From Chitinophaga sp. S165 (GTDB lineage: Bacteria; Bacteroidota; Bacteroidia; Chitinophagales; Chitinophagaceae), in contig NZ_QGTG01000006.1 in NCBI RefSeq assembly GCF_003182155.1, forward strand, positions 62,001 to 126,000: 64,000 nucleotides of DNA, written 5' to 3'. The notes beneath the pieces were generated by a model. That model was not told the DNA's origin. It worked only from the letters and a program-made list of their open reading frames with translations, and searched no databases. The position numbers were made by a program, and so were the translations under genes. Below are positions 1-9,884 of this stretch, piece after piece; the stretch's first letter is position 1; each line of letters starts with the position of its first letter.

Positions 1-1
1 T

Positions 2-1699
2 GCTCAACACCTGTATAACCTCCAGCTTGAATTTGTGGACAACGCTGGTGTAGATGATACTGAAGATATCAGCTTCGGTGTAAGGGAAATACAAACTTAT
101 TGGAATGCACACACCAACAGCCGTGAAACAGCTGTAAATGGCCAGAAGATCTTTATTAAAGGCGGTAACTGGATCACCTCCGATGCGATGTTCCGTTTCA
201 GCAAAGAGCGTTATGATGCGGAGATACGTTTCCACCGTGATATGAACCTGAACCTGATCCGTATCTGGGGCGGAAGCCTGACCGAAAGGCCGGAATTCTA
301 TGAAGCCTGCGATAAATATGGGTTGCTGGTTTTCCAGGACTTCTGGATGTCAGGCGATTGTAACGGAAGATGGGTAGATCCTATGAAGAAAGAGGATCAG
401 TGGACCCGCCGTCAATATCCTGACGATCATAACCTGTTCATTGAATCTGTGGCCGATCAGATCAAAATGCTGCGTAACCATGCTTCACTGGCTTTCTGGT
501 GCGGTGGTAACGAGATCACGCCTCCGGCGGATATTCTGGCAGCTATCAAGGATTCCTTACTGCCTTCGCTGGACAATACCCGTTTCTTCTTCCATTATTC
601 TAATACCGACAGTATGTCTTACAATACTTTAGGCGGTAATGGCGATGGTCCTTACAATATACAGCCCTTATCCGTTTTCTGGAACGAGCGCACATTCCCT
701 TTCAACTCGGAAGTGGGTTCCGTTGGCGTGGGTGATTATGAATCACTTGAGCGTTTTATACCGGCTGCAAATATGAAAGTACCGCAGAATATGAAGGGTG
801 GGGTGGATTCCGTATGGGATTATCATAAGTACATCCCTTACTTCAACTTTGTAGATCCATATGGTAAGGCAAAAGATGTAAAGGACTTCGCCAATAAGGC
901 GCAGCTGGTGAATTATGACCAGTACCGCGGCCTGATGGAAGGCTTCAGTGCCCATATGTGGGATTGGTATACAGGTGTGATCATCTGGAAGACCCAGAAC
1001 CCATGGACAGCTTTACGTGGTCAGATGTATGATTATTACCTGGACCCCAATGCCTGTTTATATGGAAACCGTACCGGCGCTACTCCGCTGCACGTTATGT
1101 GTAATCCTGTAGATGGTACTATATATACCGTAAATAACACCTTCAGGTACCATTCCGATGTTATGCTGGAACTCAGTGTATATAACATGAAGGGAGAGAA
1201 AAAGCAGCTTACACAAGTATTTACTGAGATCAGCCCCAAAACGGTACAGAAGTATCTCTCTGTGAAGGGAGCGATGGATAAAATGGGCGCGAAAGAGGGG
1301 ATGTTCCTGTCAGCTCGTTTAAGGGATAAAGATCAGCAGATCATAGATGATAACCTGTATTGGTTCCCTGATAGTACCGGTAATTACTCCGGCTTACAGA
1401 AAATGCAGGCGGCGAAAGTACAGATAGTGGCACAAAAGGCTGGTCCTGACAGTATTAGGGTGAAGATCAGCAATCCGGCCAATGGCCCTGTTGCGTTCTT
1501 TAGCAGGGTATCGCTGGTAGATAGCAAAACAAAGAAGCGCATTCTGCCTGTTTTCTATAACGACAACTATGTATCGGTGTTACCTGGAGAAGAGAAAGTT
1601 GTGACCATCAGTGGTGATGCGATTGGAAAAAGTGGTAATGCGGTTGTTACCGTTGCAGGATGGAACGTATCTGAACAAACGATCAGTATCGGTAAATAG
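2..1699 (+). CDS. Glycoside hydrolase family 2 (exo-beta-glucosaminidase / endo-beta-mannosidase-like), 5' truncated
   Basis: The reading frame is open from the window edge, so the N-terminus (signal peptide and sugar-binding domain) lies outside. The visible part starts at the end of the immunoglobulin-like domain and runs through the TIM barrel. IFIKGGNWI and IRIWGGSL are GH2 barrel motifs; WCGGNE near 498-515 holds the expected acid/base Glu and NSEVGSVG near 703-725 the expected nucleophile Glu. The spacing and the PPADI segment after GGNE resemble exo-beta-D-glucosaminidases and plant-type mannosylglycoprotein endo-beta-mannosidases more than LacZ. A beta-sandwich C-terminal region follows. 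It is probably a periplasmic or secreted glycan-degrading enzyme. Family is clear; the substrate is inference. It ends just before a strong terminator hairpin. Confidence 0.85.
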   Translation, partial: AQHLYNLQLEFVDNAGVDDTEDISFGVREIQTYWNAHTNSRETAVNGQKIFIKGGNWITSDAMFRFSKERYDAEIRFHRDMNLNLIRIWGGSLTERPEFYEACDKYGLLVFQDFWMSGDCNGRWVDPMKKEDQWTRRQYPDDHNLFIESVADQIKMLRNHASLAFWCGGNEITPPADILAAIKDSLLPSLDNTRFFFHYSNTDSMSYNTLGGNGDGPYNIQPLSVFWNERTFPFNSEVGSVGVGDYESLERFIPAANMKVPQNMKGGVDSVWDYHKYIPYFNFVDPYGKAKDVKDFANKAQLVNYDQYRGLMEGFSAHMWDWYTGVIIWKTQNPWTALRGQMYDYYLDPNACLYGNRTGATPLHVMCNPVDGTIYTVNNTFRYHSDVMLELSVYNMKGEKKQLTQVFTEISPKTVQKYLSVKGAMDKMGAKEGMFLSARLRDKDQQIIDDNLYWFPDSTGNYSGLQKMQAAKVQIVAQKAGPDSIRVKISNPANGPVAFFSRVSLVDSKTKKRILPVFYNDNYVSVLPGEEKVVTISGDAIGKSGNAVVTVAGWNVSEQTISIGK

Positions 1700-1724
1700 A
1701 ATTGATCACTTTTATAAGATTTCA

Positions 1725-1753
1725 GGGCCGGAAATAGCATTCCGGCCCTTTTT
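1725..1753 (+). terminator. Rho-independent terminator after the GH2 gene
   Basis: A perfect 9-bp G+C-rich stem (GGGCCGGAA at 1725-1733 with TTCCGGCCC at 1740-1748), a 6-nt loop and five T follow the GH2 stop codon by 25 bases. This is a textbook intrinsic terminator. Confidence 0.9.
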
Positions 1754-2180
1754 CATTTTATGCGAAAAAGGGGTACTTTTTACCCTTTTAGCTGGGAAAA
1801 AGGCCTCCCTGTCCACTAAAAGTGAAAAAAAATTATAGGCTGGATTTGAGCCTGCAAGTCCTTGTTAATGATAGATATTACATGGTTTTTCTATCTGGTT
1901 CTACGATATGGTCTTCACACATTATTAATATAAAAAAATATTAATAAATAAACTATTTACTATATTTATTACTCGAATTACACCTTTTGCAACTATTATG
2001 CCAACATTGAGATTGTCGTTTTTATCTGATTTAAGAGATTTTTCGGTTGTCCGGAGTATCAGGTTCTGGTCAGCCAGCAACAGGTGTATCCTAATAGAGC
2101 CATTTAAACGGAATCTTATTTCAAAATATTGTTTGAAATATTATAATAATACTATTAAGAGTTTTGATGAACATTCAGCA
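1754..2180. other. A+T-rich intergenic region
   Basis: About 430 bases between the GH2 terminator and the lipoprotein start. An open frame runs through part of it from 1998 but looks unlike a protein and has no signal. The stretch around 1915-1975 is very A+T-rich and is a plausible promoter region, but no clean TAnnTTTG box with a correctly spaced -33 element was found. Confidence 0.4.
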
Positions 2181-2921
2181 ATGCGGCAATATTTCCTATT
2201 AGCATTTATTGGTTTTTCAGCGTTATTAGTAGGATGCGGTAGCGGTGGATCCACCACTGGTGGAGGCGTATGCCCTACTCAAAATCTTACGATCAATTCT
2301 AACGCTCCTCTGGGCCAGAATGGCGTCCTGAAATTATCTGTTTTTGGCGTTTCTGAGCCTAAGACCTTTACATGGTCACGCTCTGACGGTTGGAGTTCTA
2401 ATGAAAAAGAACCACAAATACCAAATCCGCCAAAGGGAACTCAGACCTACACACTCACTGTAACAACAAATGGTGGATGTACTTATACGGCTACATCCAG
2501 CCCGATCGTTGTAACTGGTCCATGGAACCCTTGCGGTCTTGATAGTAACGTGGTAGAAATTGATCCGTTTTCCAATATCTCTTTTATAGATATAGATGGA
2601 AGACCTAACGGAAACAATTATCTGATTCAGGCCAACAATAACAACCTGGCGATCGCTGACTTTGAATTCAATGGCAACCAACCTCCAGCTGAAGGTCAGT
2701 ATGCAGTGCAGACTGGTACTGGCGACGTTCAACCGGGTAAGGCAAGGGTGTCAGTGAAAATCACTACACAGCAGCCTTTTACTGCAACTGAAGGTACCGT
2801 GTATGTGGCGGTGGACGGAACAGTTACATTAGTCAGCTTTTGTAACGTGAAGTTCATTTCTAACAATGCCGGAGCGACCAACGCTACAGGTGGTGCGAAC
2901 CTTAAGTGGAGACCGAAGTAA
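2181..2921 (+). CDS. Hypothetical secreted lipoprotein
   Basis: The likely start is the ATG at 2181: MRQYFLLAFIGFSALLVGC is a typical SPII signal with lipobox LVGC, giving 246 residues. The longer frame from 1998 would put this signal 61 residues in, so it is rejected. The mature part begins with a Gly/Ser/Thr linker (GSGGSTTGGG), has Ig-like segments with paired Cys (VCPTQNLTI, GGCTYTATSS, NPCGLDSN) and ends in a beta-rich region. I recognise no family; it is probably a surface or periplasmic lipoprotein. Its 3' end overlaps the convergent glycosyltransferase gene by 20 bp. Confidence 0.7.
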   Translation: MRQYFLLAFIGFSALLVGCGSGGSTTGGGVCPTQNLTINSNAPLGQNGVLKLSVFGVSEPKTFTWSRSDGWSSNEKEPQIPNPPKGTQTYTLTVTTNGGCTYTATSSPIVVTGPWNPCGLDSNVVEIDPFSNISFIDIDGRPNGNNYLIQANNNNLAIADFEFNGNQPPAEGQYAVQTGTGDVQPGKARVSVKITTQQPFTATEGTVYVAVDGTVTLVSFCNVKFISNNAGATNATGGANLKWRPK

Positions 2922-4146
2922 ATATTGCCCGATCCAAACGGGACATTATTTTATCAATAGCCAAATAATTGAGAGCATATTGCCGGGCATTCCTGGCGAT
3001 ATGCTCTTGTCTTTTATTGATGGCCGTACAGATACCTTCCTTTAGGGCGTTCCTGTCTTCTGCTGCTATTACAATCCCTATATTATTGTCTTTTACCAGT
3101 GTATGTAAGCTGGTATCTTCATTCGCTGTCACCAATGCAAGCCCGCCCACTGCCAGTATAGTTGTCAGTTTAGAAGGCATCACGAGGTCGCCGGCACTGG
3201 CTTTCTGAATGACCAGGTGCACATCTGCCATATTCAGAAAACGGTTAAACCTGTCAAACGGTTCCGGGTCACGGAAATGAACATTACTCAGTTGCAATTC
3301 CGTAGCGTGTTGCCTGAGTTGCTCCCGGTAAGGACCAGCACCACATATCAGGAATTTGACATGTGTCTGTTCCTTCATCATGGCGGCTACATAAAGGATA
3401 GCCTCCAGCCCCTGCTTTTCTCCGATAGCACCGGCATGTAATATCACCTTGTCAGTTACTGCAAATCCATATTCCGTTTTTATCTGTTCTCTTCCGGTCA
3501 GCGGATGAAACAGATCTACGTCTACCCAATTCGGAAAAAAGGATATAGACCGCCCTGTTTTTTCTGCTACCTTTTTCATCATGCCGTCAGAAATACTGCT
3601 GACAACATCCGCATGGCGTAGTATATATTTTTCCATCCCGAACAATGACCTTAACAGGAAAGAGGAAGAGATCATTTTCAGATCGCGGGCCGCTTCGATC
3701 TGAAGGTCTTGTATATGATAAAGAAACCTGGCGCCACGTAGCTTCTTATACAGGGTAGCCAGCAGTCCCAGATGAAAGGGCGGTGCTACTACCACCACAA
3801 CATCTACACTACGTGTGAATAACAGCTGTAATAATTTAACCGATGCAGACATCGCAAAGGTGAAGTCCATCAGGAGCCGCTTCTTTCCCGAGGGCTTGGA
3901 AGGAATGTACTGCGGGCACCTGTAAACAGTGACGTTATTATTTTCAGCGACCTCCTTTCTGAACCAATACCTGCTTTTCTCATAAGGAGATTGGACTTTC
4001 CATTGGGGGTAGTGGGGAAACGATGTAATAACAGTACAATCATAGCCATTATTTGCCAGCCATCTGATCATCTCCCCGTTATATTTTCCTATTCCTGTAA
4101 GTTCCGGTGCGAAATTGCCACCTATCAATAATAAACGTTTAGGCAT
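2902..4146 (-). CDS. WcaI-like glycosyltransferase, GT4 family
   Basis: A 414-residue GT-B glycosyltransferase. The N-terminus MPKRLLLIGGNFAPELTGIG and the following FPHYPQW are hallmark sequences of the colanic-acid WcaI family. The C-terminal donor-binding half has HAGAIGEKQGLE and a nucleotide-sugar segment around MPSKLTTILAVGG, where GT4 enzymes often carry a Glu pair. It should transfer a sugar from an NDP donor onto the lipid-linked exopolysaccharide repeat on the cytoplasmic face. It is the last gene of the minus-strand exopolysaccharide locus and starts 4 bp after the WcaJ-like gene stops, so the two are co-transcribed. The sugar cannot be told from sequence. Confidence 0.88.
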   Translation of the reverse strand: MPKRLLLIGGNFAPELTGIGKYNGEMIRWLANNGYDCTVITSFPHYPQWKVQSPYEKSRYWFRKEVAENNNVTVYRCPQYIPSKPSGKKRLLMDFTFAMSASVKLLQLLFTRSVDVVVVVAPPFHLGLLATLYKKLRGARFLYHIQDLQIEAARDLKMISSSFLLRSLFGMEKYILRHADVVSSISDGMMKKVAEKTGRSISFFPNWVDVDLFHPLTGREQIKTEYGFAVTDKVILHAGAIGEKQGLEAILYVAAMMKEQTHVKFLICGAGPYREQLRQHATELQLSNVHFRDPEPFDRFNRFLNMADVHLVIQKASAGDLVMPSKLTTILAVGGLALVTANEDTSLHTLVKDNNIGIVIAAEDRNALKEGICTAINKRQEHIARNARQYALNYLAIDKIMSRLDRAIFTSVST

Positions 4147-4150
4147 ATCG

Positions 4151-5554
4151 TCAATAGGCGTTTTTATCTCCTTTTATCATATTCATCATTGTCTGGAAAA
4201 TGATCTGGCAATCCAGCCAGAAGCTATAATTTTCTATATACCAGATATCCATGTCTACACGTTTCTGCATTTGCCCTGAGAAACGGGTTTCTCCCCTGCA
4301 GCCATTCACCTGCGCCCAGCCGGTAATACCAGGTTTCACCATCTGTCTCAGCATATAATGTTCCACAGTTTCCCTTGCCTCTATATGAAGGGGTGTTGCG
4401 TGTGGACGTGGTCCTACGAAAGACATATTGCCGATCAATACATTAATGCATTGTGGCAATTCATCCAGGTTTGTCTTACGCAGAAACCGCCCTATGCTTG
4501 TTACGCGCTGGTCGTCTCGTGTAGCCTGCAGGAACTTCCCGTTTTCGTCCACTTCAGACGCCTGCACTTTCATGGAGCGGAATTTATAACAGGTGATCTT
4601 TTTATTTTTCAGTCCCCATCTTTCCTGCTTAAAGAGCACAGGCCCTTTGGAAGTCAACTTTATCAGTATCGCGATCAATACAAAAAGCCAGCTGAATGCT
4701 ATAAAGATGAACAGTGTAAGACCGATGTCAAACGCACGTTTCAGACGCTGATGGCCTGGATCGTCCAATGCGAATGACCGGATGTTCACCAGGGGGATAG
4801 TGCCCAGCAGATTCATACTGGTGGTGGATGTGCAGTATTGGTGTACATCCGCAATGATCTTTACTCTTTTAGCTGCTCTTTCGCTTGCCATAATGATGTC
4901 CGCTGTTTGCTCCTTTGCAGTTTCGGGAAGCGCTACTATCACATCGTCAATCTCATTGGATTCAAGGATGTGTGTCAGCTCAGAGAGCTTACCGAGATAA
5001 CGGCCGTTTATCTGTGCATTGGTGTGATCATCTACAAAACCGACACAGTTATAACCGAAATGATTATTAGTTGTGATCGTATGATAAAAGTTCATTCCTG
5101 TTTGTCCTGTACCAACGATCAGTACGTTCTTGGGATTGGCGTGCTGCGACCTCCAGCGTAGCAACAACTTCTTTACAATATACTTGGTCGTAATAATGCC
5201 TGTAAATAAGTAACCGCCATATAACAGCGTGAACGTACGCGGATAAGGATAAGACTTAAAAAAGTAAAAGAACAGGAATGAAAATACACAAACGTGCAAC
5301 AAGACATTCTTAAGTATAGCTACAAACTCAAATGAGAATGAAGCTGTTTTCTGATAGTCGTCGTATAAACGGAGTGATGTACCTGTTACCGTCCATGTAA
5401 TGAGACTAGCCATCAGTAAGAAAATATTGAAGTCCGACAGGAACACATCTCCTTTGGCTGCAATGTATTGTCGTGTTAACAGAAACGCGGCAGTCAATAC
5501 TATATAATCAACAGTCTGCCTCAAAAACTGACTTGCATGAATACGATGTTTCAT
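4151..5554 (-). CDS. Undecaprenyl-phosphate glycosyl-1-phosphate transferase (WcaJ-like)
   Basis: A 467-residue polyprenyl glycosylphosphotransferase that should start the exopolysaccharide repeat by moving a sugar-1-phosphate to undecaprenyl phosphate. About four hydrophobic N-terminal segments are followed by a Rossmann-like CoA-binding region (NVLIVGTGQTGMNFYH) and a further membrane segment. The catalytic domain has FKQERWG, CYKFRSM, RKTNLDELPQ, NVLIGNMSFVGPRP and PGITGWAQVNG. Length and architecture match full-length WcaJ/WbaP enzymes. A 133-bp gap separates it from the FkbM gene upstream, the largest gap in this part of the locus, so a second promoter is possible. Confidence 0.93.
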   Translation of the reverse strand: MKHRIHASQFLRQTVDYIVLTAAFLLTRQYIAAKGDVFLSDFNIFLLMASLITWTVTGTSLRLYDDYQKTASFSFEFVAILKNVLLHVCVFSFLFFYFFKSYPYPRTFTLLYGGYLFTGIITTKYIVKKLLLRWRSQHANPKNVLIVGTGQTGMNFYHTITTNNHFGYNCVGFVDDHTNAQINGRYLGKLSELTHILESNEIDDVIVALPETAKEQTADIIMASERAAKRVKIIADVHQYCTSTTSMNLLGTIPLVNIRSFALDDPGHQRLKRAFDIGLTLFIFIAFSWLFVLIAILIKLTSKGPVLFKQERWGLKNKKITCYKFRSMKVQASEVDENGKFLQATRDDQRVTSIGRFLRKTNLDELPQCINVLIGNMSFVGPRPHATPLHIEARETVEHYMLRQMVKPGITGWAQVNGCRGETRFSGQMQKRVDMDIWYIENYSFWLDCQIIFQTMMNMIKGDKNAY

Positions 5555-5687
5555 ATGGATGCCGGTTTATACGCGTTAGGATATAGTCGATGATAAATGG
5601 TTATAATTGAGCGTGCCTTTAATGATGAGCTTTTGGGATCCTGGTAATACAATGAAATAACTTTAGTAGCGATAACTGATTTTTGGT

Positions 5688-6425
5688 CTATTTCTTTCTT
5701 TTATATAACAGGTCCATTTGCAGGATCTGTAATTCATCTGTCTGTAAAAAGCCTACAGGCGCTATAAATTCAAAGCCAAGCTCTTTTACATAGTTATGCA
5801 TTTCATCAAACAGTGGTTCTCCGTCATACATCTGCACAAATGAAGTTTCAAACAGGAGATAATCTATTTCTTCCAGGCTATGTACCGCACCTTTGAGCAC
5901 TTCCTTTTCAAATCCCTGTACGTCAAGTTTCAGTAAAACCGGATGTTTAACGGAAATGTCTGGTAGCAGATCATCCATACATTTTACAGGCACACTTATC
6001 TGATCTGCTTCTGCTGTTTGTGGAAGCAGTTGCTGTTGTAAAGAAGAAACGTGCAGTGCTGAACTGGCATGCGAATAATGATTGGCGTAAAAATCGAGCG
6101 TCCCGTTGGTACTGCCCAGTGCAAAATTGTAAGTATGTATACCTGGTATATTACGCGTGCTTTGTCGTAACAAAGCATACACTGCAGGTATGGGCTCGAA
6201 AGAGTGGATGCCAGCCCTGGGGTAAAAATGTGCTGCGGTCATGGCAAACTGTCCGCGGTTAGCACCTACATCCAAGATAGTGTTTACTTCCGGAATGTAG
6301 TGTTTACAATTGTGCAACAGCTGTGTTGAAGCAATGGACACGCCTTTTTTTAACAATGACGTCAGGCCTCTGCCGGATTGTAAGAAAACTTTAGCAGCTT
6401 CTGCTAATTTGAAGATGAGATTCAT
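5688..6425 (-). CDS. FkbM-family SAM-dependent methyltransferase
   Basis: 245 residues. The SAM-binding motif I is NTILDVGANRGQFA and the acidic strand end is IHSFEPIPAVY, followed by LLKLDVQGFEKEVLKGA, the typical FkbM signature. It probably O-methylates a sugar of the exopolysaccharide. It overlaps the upstream glycosyltransferase gene by 4 bp (ATGA), a sign of translational coupling. The acceptor is unknown. Confidence 0.88.
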   Translation of the reverse strand: MNLIFKLAEAAKVFLQSGRGLTSLLKKGVSIASTQLLHNCKHYIPEVNTILDVGANRGQFAMTAAHFYPRAGIHSFEPIPAVYALLRQSTRNIPGIHTYNFALGSTNGTLDFYANHYSHASSALHVSSLQQQLLPQTAEADQISVPVKCMDDLLPDISVKHPVLLKLDVQGFEKEVLKGAVHSLEEIDYLLFETSFVQMYDGEPLFDEMHNYVKELGFEFIAPVGFLQTDELQILQMDLLYKRKK

Positions 6426-7525
6426 AACGAAAATTTATTGTTCCAGCAATCTTTATAAAAACGTATCGTCTCCTGTACACTTTTCTGCCAGGTGAATAAC
6501 CTTGCCTGTTTAATACCATTCTGTATAACCGTTTGCCGGAATGCGTGATCTTCCAGCAGTAATATTTTTTCTGTAAATGCAGTTGCGGATATTTCAGTTG
6601 CCAGCAGGCCTGCGTTGCCGGTTACCTCGGGTATGGAAGTGGAGTTGGTAGCTACTACAGGGCATCCCGCCTTCATAGCTTCTCCGGGAGGGAATCCAAA
6701 TCCTTCGTAGGCGGAGGGATAAAGAAGACACCAGGCATAATTGTAAAGTATATTCAGATCTGAAGAGTGTACATTTTCCATAATAAAATAACGCCCGGGG
6801 ATCTTTTCTTCCACGAGTAGTTGCTCCTGTTTACTCCAGATGCCGCCACCGGCTATCACCAGTTTATATTGTGCAGGCAGTTGTGCAATGACATCTACTG
6901 CAATGTTGAAGTTCTTGTAGTTGTTTCGGCCCCCTACGTACAATATGTAAGGTCTGGTTGCTAAAGCTGATAGTTCTGTGGTGGATGATCTGGTTTTGTC
7001 CAGCGGAAAGAAAGTGTCTGCAATGCCATGGTGGACTACTCTCAGTTTTGAAGGATCGGTATCAGGGTAGAAGTGTAACAGTTCTTTCCTGGTGCTGTCG
7101 GAAATACAGATAATGCCATCCGCTCTTTTAATGCCATATGCTTTTTGCCTGGTGTTTGCCAGTCCGCGGGGAAAAGGAGTAGCGATCCTTCTTTCATGTG
7201 CAAAGTCATGTACCGTCATGATATTCACAATATTCTTCTGAGGAGAAACCCGCAGGTAGCCGCCGTGAAATATGGCGTTGGGAGGCAGTGTATACTGAAG
7301 GGGCAGATAGCGCAGATATTTGGATGGGATCCAGCTTTCACGGATGCAGCGATGATTGCGGTAGTCCAGTTGTTGTTCGAAGATATTCTCAGGATTAAGT
7401 TTTGCATTCAGGAAATTGACAGCCAGGCCCGCATTGCACATGCCCTGCAACAGCTCATACCAGTAAACGGACACGCCGCCCGCTCTTTGTATGGAGAAAA
7501 CAATATTGTCGAGAAATATCTGCAT
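6422..7525 (-). CDS. Glycosyltransferase family 4
   Basis: The start is taken at the ATG ending at 7525 (MQIFLDNIVFSIQRAGGVSVY), 4 bp after the upstream polymerase stop; the longer frame to 7585 would overlap that gene and begins with sequence unlike a glycosyltransferase. About 367 residues with a GT-B fold. Motifs are IFHGGYLRVSPQ and MTVHDFAHER in the acceptor half, and YILYVGGRNNYKNF, SAYEGFGFPPGEAMKAGCPV and SIPEVTGNAGLL in the donor half (E-x7-E retaining motif). It is likely one of the transferases that assemble the repeat unit. Confidence 0.9.
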   Translation of the reverse strand: MQIFLDNIVFSIQRAGGVSVYWYELLQGMCNAGLAVNFLNAKLNPENIFEQQLDYRNHRCIRESWIPSKYLRYLPLQYTLPPNAIFHGGYLRVSPQKNIVNIMTVHDFAHERRIATPFPRGLANTRQKAYGIKRADGIICISDSTRKELLHFYPDTDPSKLRVVHHGIADTFFPLDKTRSSTTELSALATRPYILYVGGRNNYKNFNIAVDVIAQLPAQYKLVIAGGGIWSKQEQLLVEEKIPGRYFIMENVHSSDLNILYNYAWCLLYPSAYEGFGFPPGEAMKAGCPVVATNSTSIPEVTGNAGLLATEISATAFTEKILLLEDHAFRQTVIQNGIKQARLFTWQKSVQETIRFYKDCWNNKFSL

Positions 7526-7529
7526 GATC

Positions 7530-8969
7530 CTAGTAAGAATATTCAGGTTTATATACTGACAGCGATGGAGCTTCGTCGGGATCATAAGCGCATAACAACG
7601 CTGTAATGATCAGGAAGAGGTCTATCTGACTAAAGAAGAAACACACCCATATAAAAGCGAAATAACTGCTTTCAAAGGGGAGGATTCCAGGTTTGGTCTG
7701 CGTGAGTATGAAAAAGAAAATGAACAGTGAGAATATGCCGAATTCCGCCAGTATATAAAACCATCGCATATTGAGATTATGACCGCCTATACCATTCAAT
7801 CTGTTTTCATAGTTCATCTGTCCGAAGAAATACTGTGCAGGAATAAATGTGCTGTTACCGGCGCCATAACCCGAAAGGAGCAGGTAGGGCTGATCTTTGA
7901 AGAAGTCGACCACGGGCAGCTCCATATCGCGCTGTAAAGGCATACCCAGTATCACATTATTTTTCTGCCAGATCTCATTATCATACCTGTATACGGATCG
8001 TTTGAATACAAGCTGGTACATGGTGCTATTCTGATTTTTAGCATACAGCTTTATAAAGTACTCTTTCGATTCAGCGATGATGAGGAACAACCCAATGATG
8101 ATACCCAGTGTGCTGGCTATTTTTAGCCTGGTGGAAGCTATCCCGGATACCAGCATAAAAACGAGGGTGGCCGACAGCATATTGATCCAGAATGTTTGAG
8201 ATACTGTCAGGATACCCATAACTATAGCAAGGGCTGCCATGCGGTATTCCTTGTCTCTCATGAACAGTGGAATGCACAGGGAAAGGAATGCGCTGAATAC
8301 TTTTGGCTCTCCAAACAGCGCCTGTACACGAACACTGAATACAAATGTGGACGCCTCTATCATATACCGGCGCTGCAAACCCAGTATCTCACCGAGGGTT
8401 TCATTGCGTAGGATGATCTGGCAGAAGATCTGAAGTATCGCTATCACAAAAGAGAACTTTGCGATCTTCTTCATTACACCGGAAAAGAAGTCGAATGTTA
8501 TCTGTTCCTTATCCTGCAGGATCTTGGCGCCGATAGCGAATAGTGGCAGATATGTTTTCACATAGAAATAAACCGGTCGCAAATAGAAGGCCGTTTGCTT
8601 ACCGGGTGGATAATAGAAGGGGTCCTTATACAGTTGTACGATCAGGAAGATGGCAAAACTCGACAGGGCAGGAAGTATCAGCAATAGGAGATACTTCCGG
8701 TGAACATATATCTGCCCCTTTATAAGCAGGTGCAGCTGCTCAAACATAAAGGCTATGCTCACAAAGAAGGTCGCGGTAAATGTAGGTCCTACCCGCAGCA
8801 TCGTGTACGCCTCTGTGGCAAACGCATACAGGATGGCCTCCAGTGCAGTGATCCGGTTTTTATAATGCAGGTGTAATAAGGCGCCGGCAATCACCAGTGG
8901 CATGGTCTCCTTGAAAACCTCCACATATATATTGCTGCTTACAAGTATGTCATAGATTGTATCTGCCAT
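7530..8969 (-). CDS. Wzy-like oligosaccharide repeat-unit polymerase
   Basis: A 479-residue, very hydrophobic protein with roughly 10-12 predicted membrane segments and one larger loop (about residues 305-390, with QRDMELPVVDFFKDQ and NRLNGIGGHNLNMRW) between late segments. This layout and its position among glycosyltransferases, next to Wzx, Wza and Wzc, fit a Wzy polymerase or O-antigen-ligase-type protein that joins repeat units in the periplasm. Wzy proteins diverge strongly, so the call rests on topology and context. It ends 4 bp before the next gene. Confidence 0.7.
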   Translation of the reverse strand: MADTIYDILVSSNIYVEVFKETMPLVIAGALLHLHYKNRITALEAILYAFATEAYTMLRVGPTFTATFFVSIAFMFEQLHLLIKGQIYVHRKYLLLLILPALSSFAIFLIVQLYKDPFYYPPGKQTAFYLRPVYFYVKTYLPLFAIGAKILQDKEQITFDFFSGVMKKIAKFSFVIAILQIFCQIILRNETLGEILGLQRRYMIEASTFVFSVRVQALFGEPKVFSAFLSLCIPLFMRDKEYRMAALAIVMGILTVSQTFWINMLSATLVFMLVSGIASTRLKIASTLGIIIGLFLIIAESKEYFIKLYAKNQNSTMYQLVFKRSVYRYDNEIWQKNNVILGMPLQRDMELPVVDFFKDQPYLLLSGYGAGNSTFIPAQYFFGQMNYENRLNGIGGHNLNMRWFYILAEFGIFSLFIFFFILTQTKPGILPFESSYFAFIWVCFFFSQIDLFLIITALLCAYDPDEAPSLSVYKPEYSY

Positions 8970-8975
8970 AGTAAA

Positions 8976-9884
8976 TTATGATATGCGCTTGTACAGGTTA
9001 TACAAGAGCGTATTATTCTTAATGATCTTTTTTACCATGTAGAAAAGTGGGCTGCAGTTAAATACCGTATCCATCGTATAAGCATCTGCTACTGCGTCTG
9101 CGGTTATTTCAGCGGGATGAATGAGTTGTGTAATAGTGCCATATTCCATTTTTTTGAACCATGCGGGCTCACTTTTAGTATGTGTTGCTTCTTTTCCGTA
9201 ACCGATATTTCTGATGATGTTCGTGTTAGGCGTTATTGCCAGTCCTTTGTTAAAAAGTACTGACAGGAACCATTGCGTATCCCAGGTATCCATCTTCTGT
9301 TCATAAAACGCTTCAAGGTCTCTGGTAAATTCAATGGGCAGGTCTTCCGTTGATGCGCCTTTGTATCTTAGCAATGTGAAATCATACATCTCCCAGGCCC
9401 TTCTCCAGGTGGCCCATCCCCAGATGTGTGCGTAACGGGAGAAATAGTAGGAGGCATTTCCTCTTGTAATACCCGCCTGGTAATTACTGCCGCCAATGTG
9501 CATCATGCGTGTATCGTGACGGTAGCGTTCCAGTAATACTGTACAGAAATTATAGAAAGAAGGGTCGGGCATGCAGTCGTCTTCCAGTATAATACCTTCC
9601 TCTACCTGTGAGAAGAACCAGTCAATGGCCTTACTTACAGCAGTGGCACAACCAAGATTGTGTTCTCTGAATAAAGTATGCACTTCGCAGGGCCAGTCTA
9701 TCTGTTTTAATACAAGCTCCCTGGTTTGACTGCATAATGCAGCTTCTCTATCTTTATGCTGACGAGGGCCATCAGCTGCAATGAACAACCGCGCAGGTTG
9801 TTGCTGCCGTATACTCTCGAGTATCCGCAACGTCTGATGGGGACGGTTAAAAATTAATAGGAGAATAGGTGTATTCAATTTCAA
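8976..9884 (-). CDS. GT2-like glycosyltransferase (HlpA-type nucleotide-diphospho-sugar transferase)
   Basis: 302 residues. The N-terminus TPILLLIFNRPHQTLRILES is the GT-A opening strand of the family often annotated as hemolytic protein HlpA-like or nucleotide-diphospho-sugar transferase. GIILEDDCMPDPSFY carries the DxD-type metal-binding motif. SRYAHIWGWATWRRAW is also characteristic. It most likely adds a sugar to the lipid-linked repeat unit; hemolysis is not implied. Downstream neighbours follow within a few bases. Confidence 0.85.
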   Translation of the reverse strand: MKLNTPILLLIFNRPHQTLRILESIRQQQPARLFIAADGPRQHKDREAALCSQTRELVLKQIDWPCEVHTLFREHNLGCATAVSKAIDWFFSQVEEGIILEDDCMPDPSFYNFCTVLLERYRHDTRMMHIGGSNYQAGITRGNASYYFSRYAHIWGWATWRRAWEMYDFTLLRYKGASTEDLPIEFTRDLEAFYEQKMDTWDTQWFLSVLFNKGLAITPNTNIIRNIGYGKEATHTKSEPAWFKKMEYGTITQLIHPAEITADAVADAYTMDTVFNCSPLFYMVKKIIKNNTLLYNLYKRIS

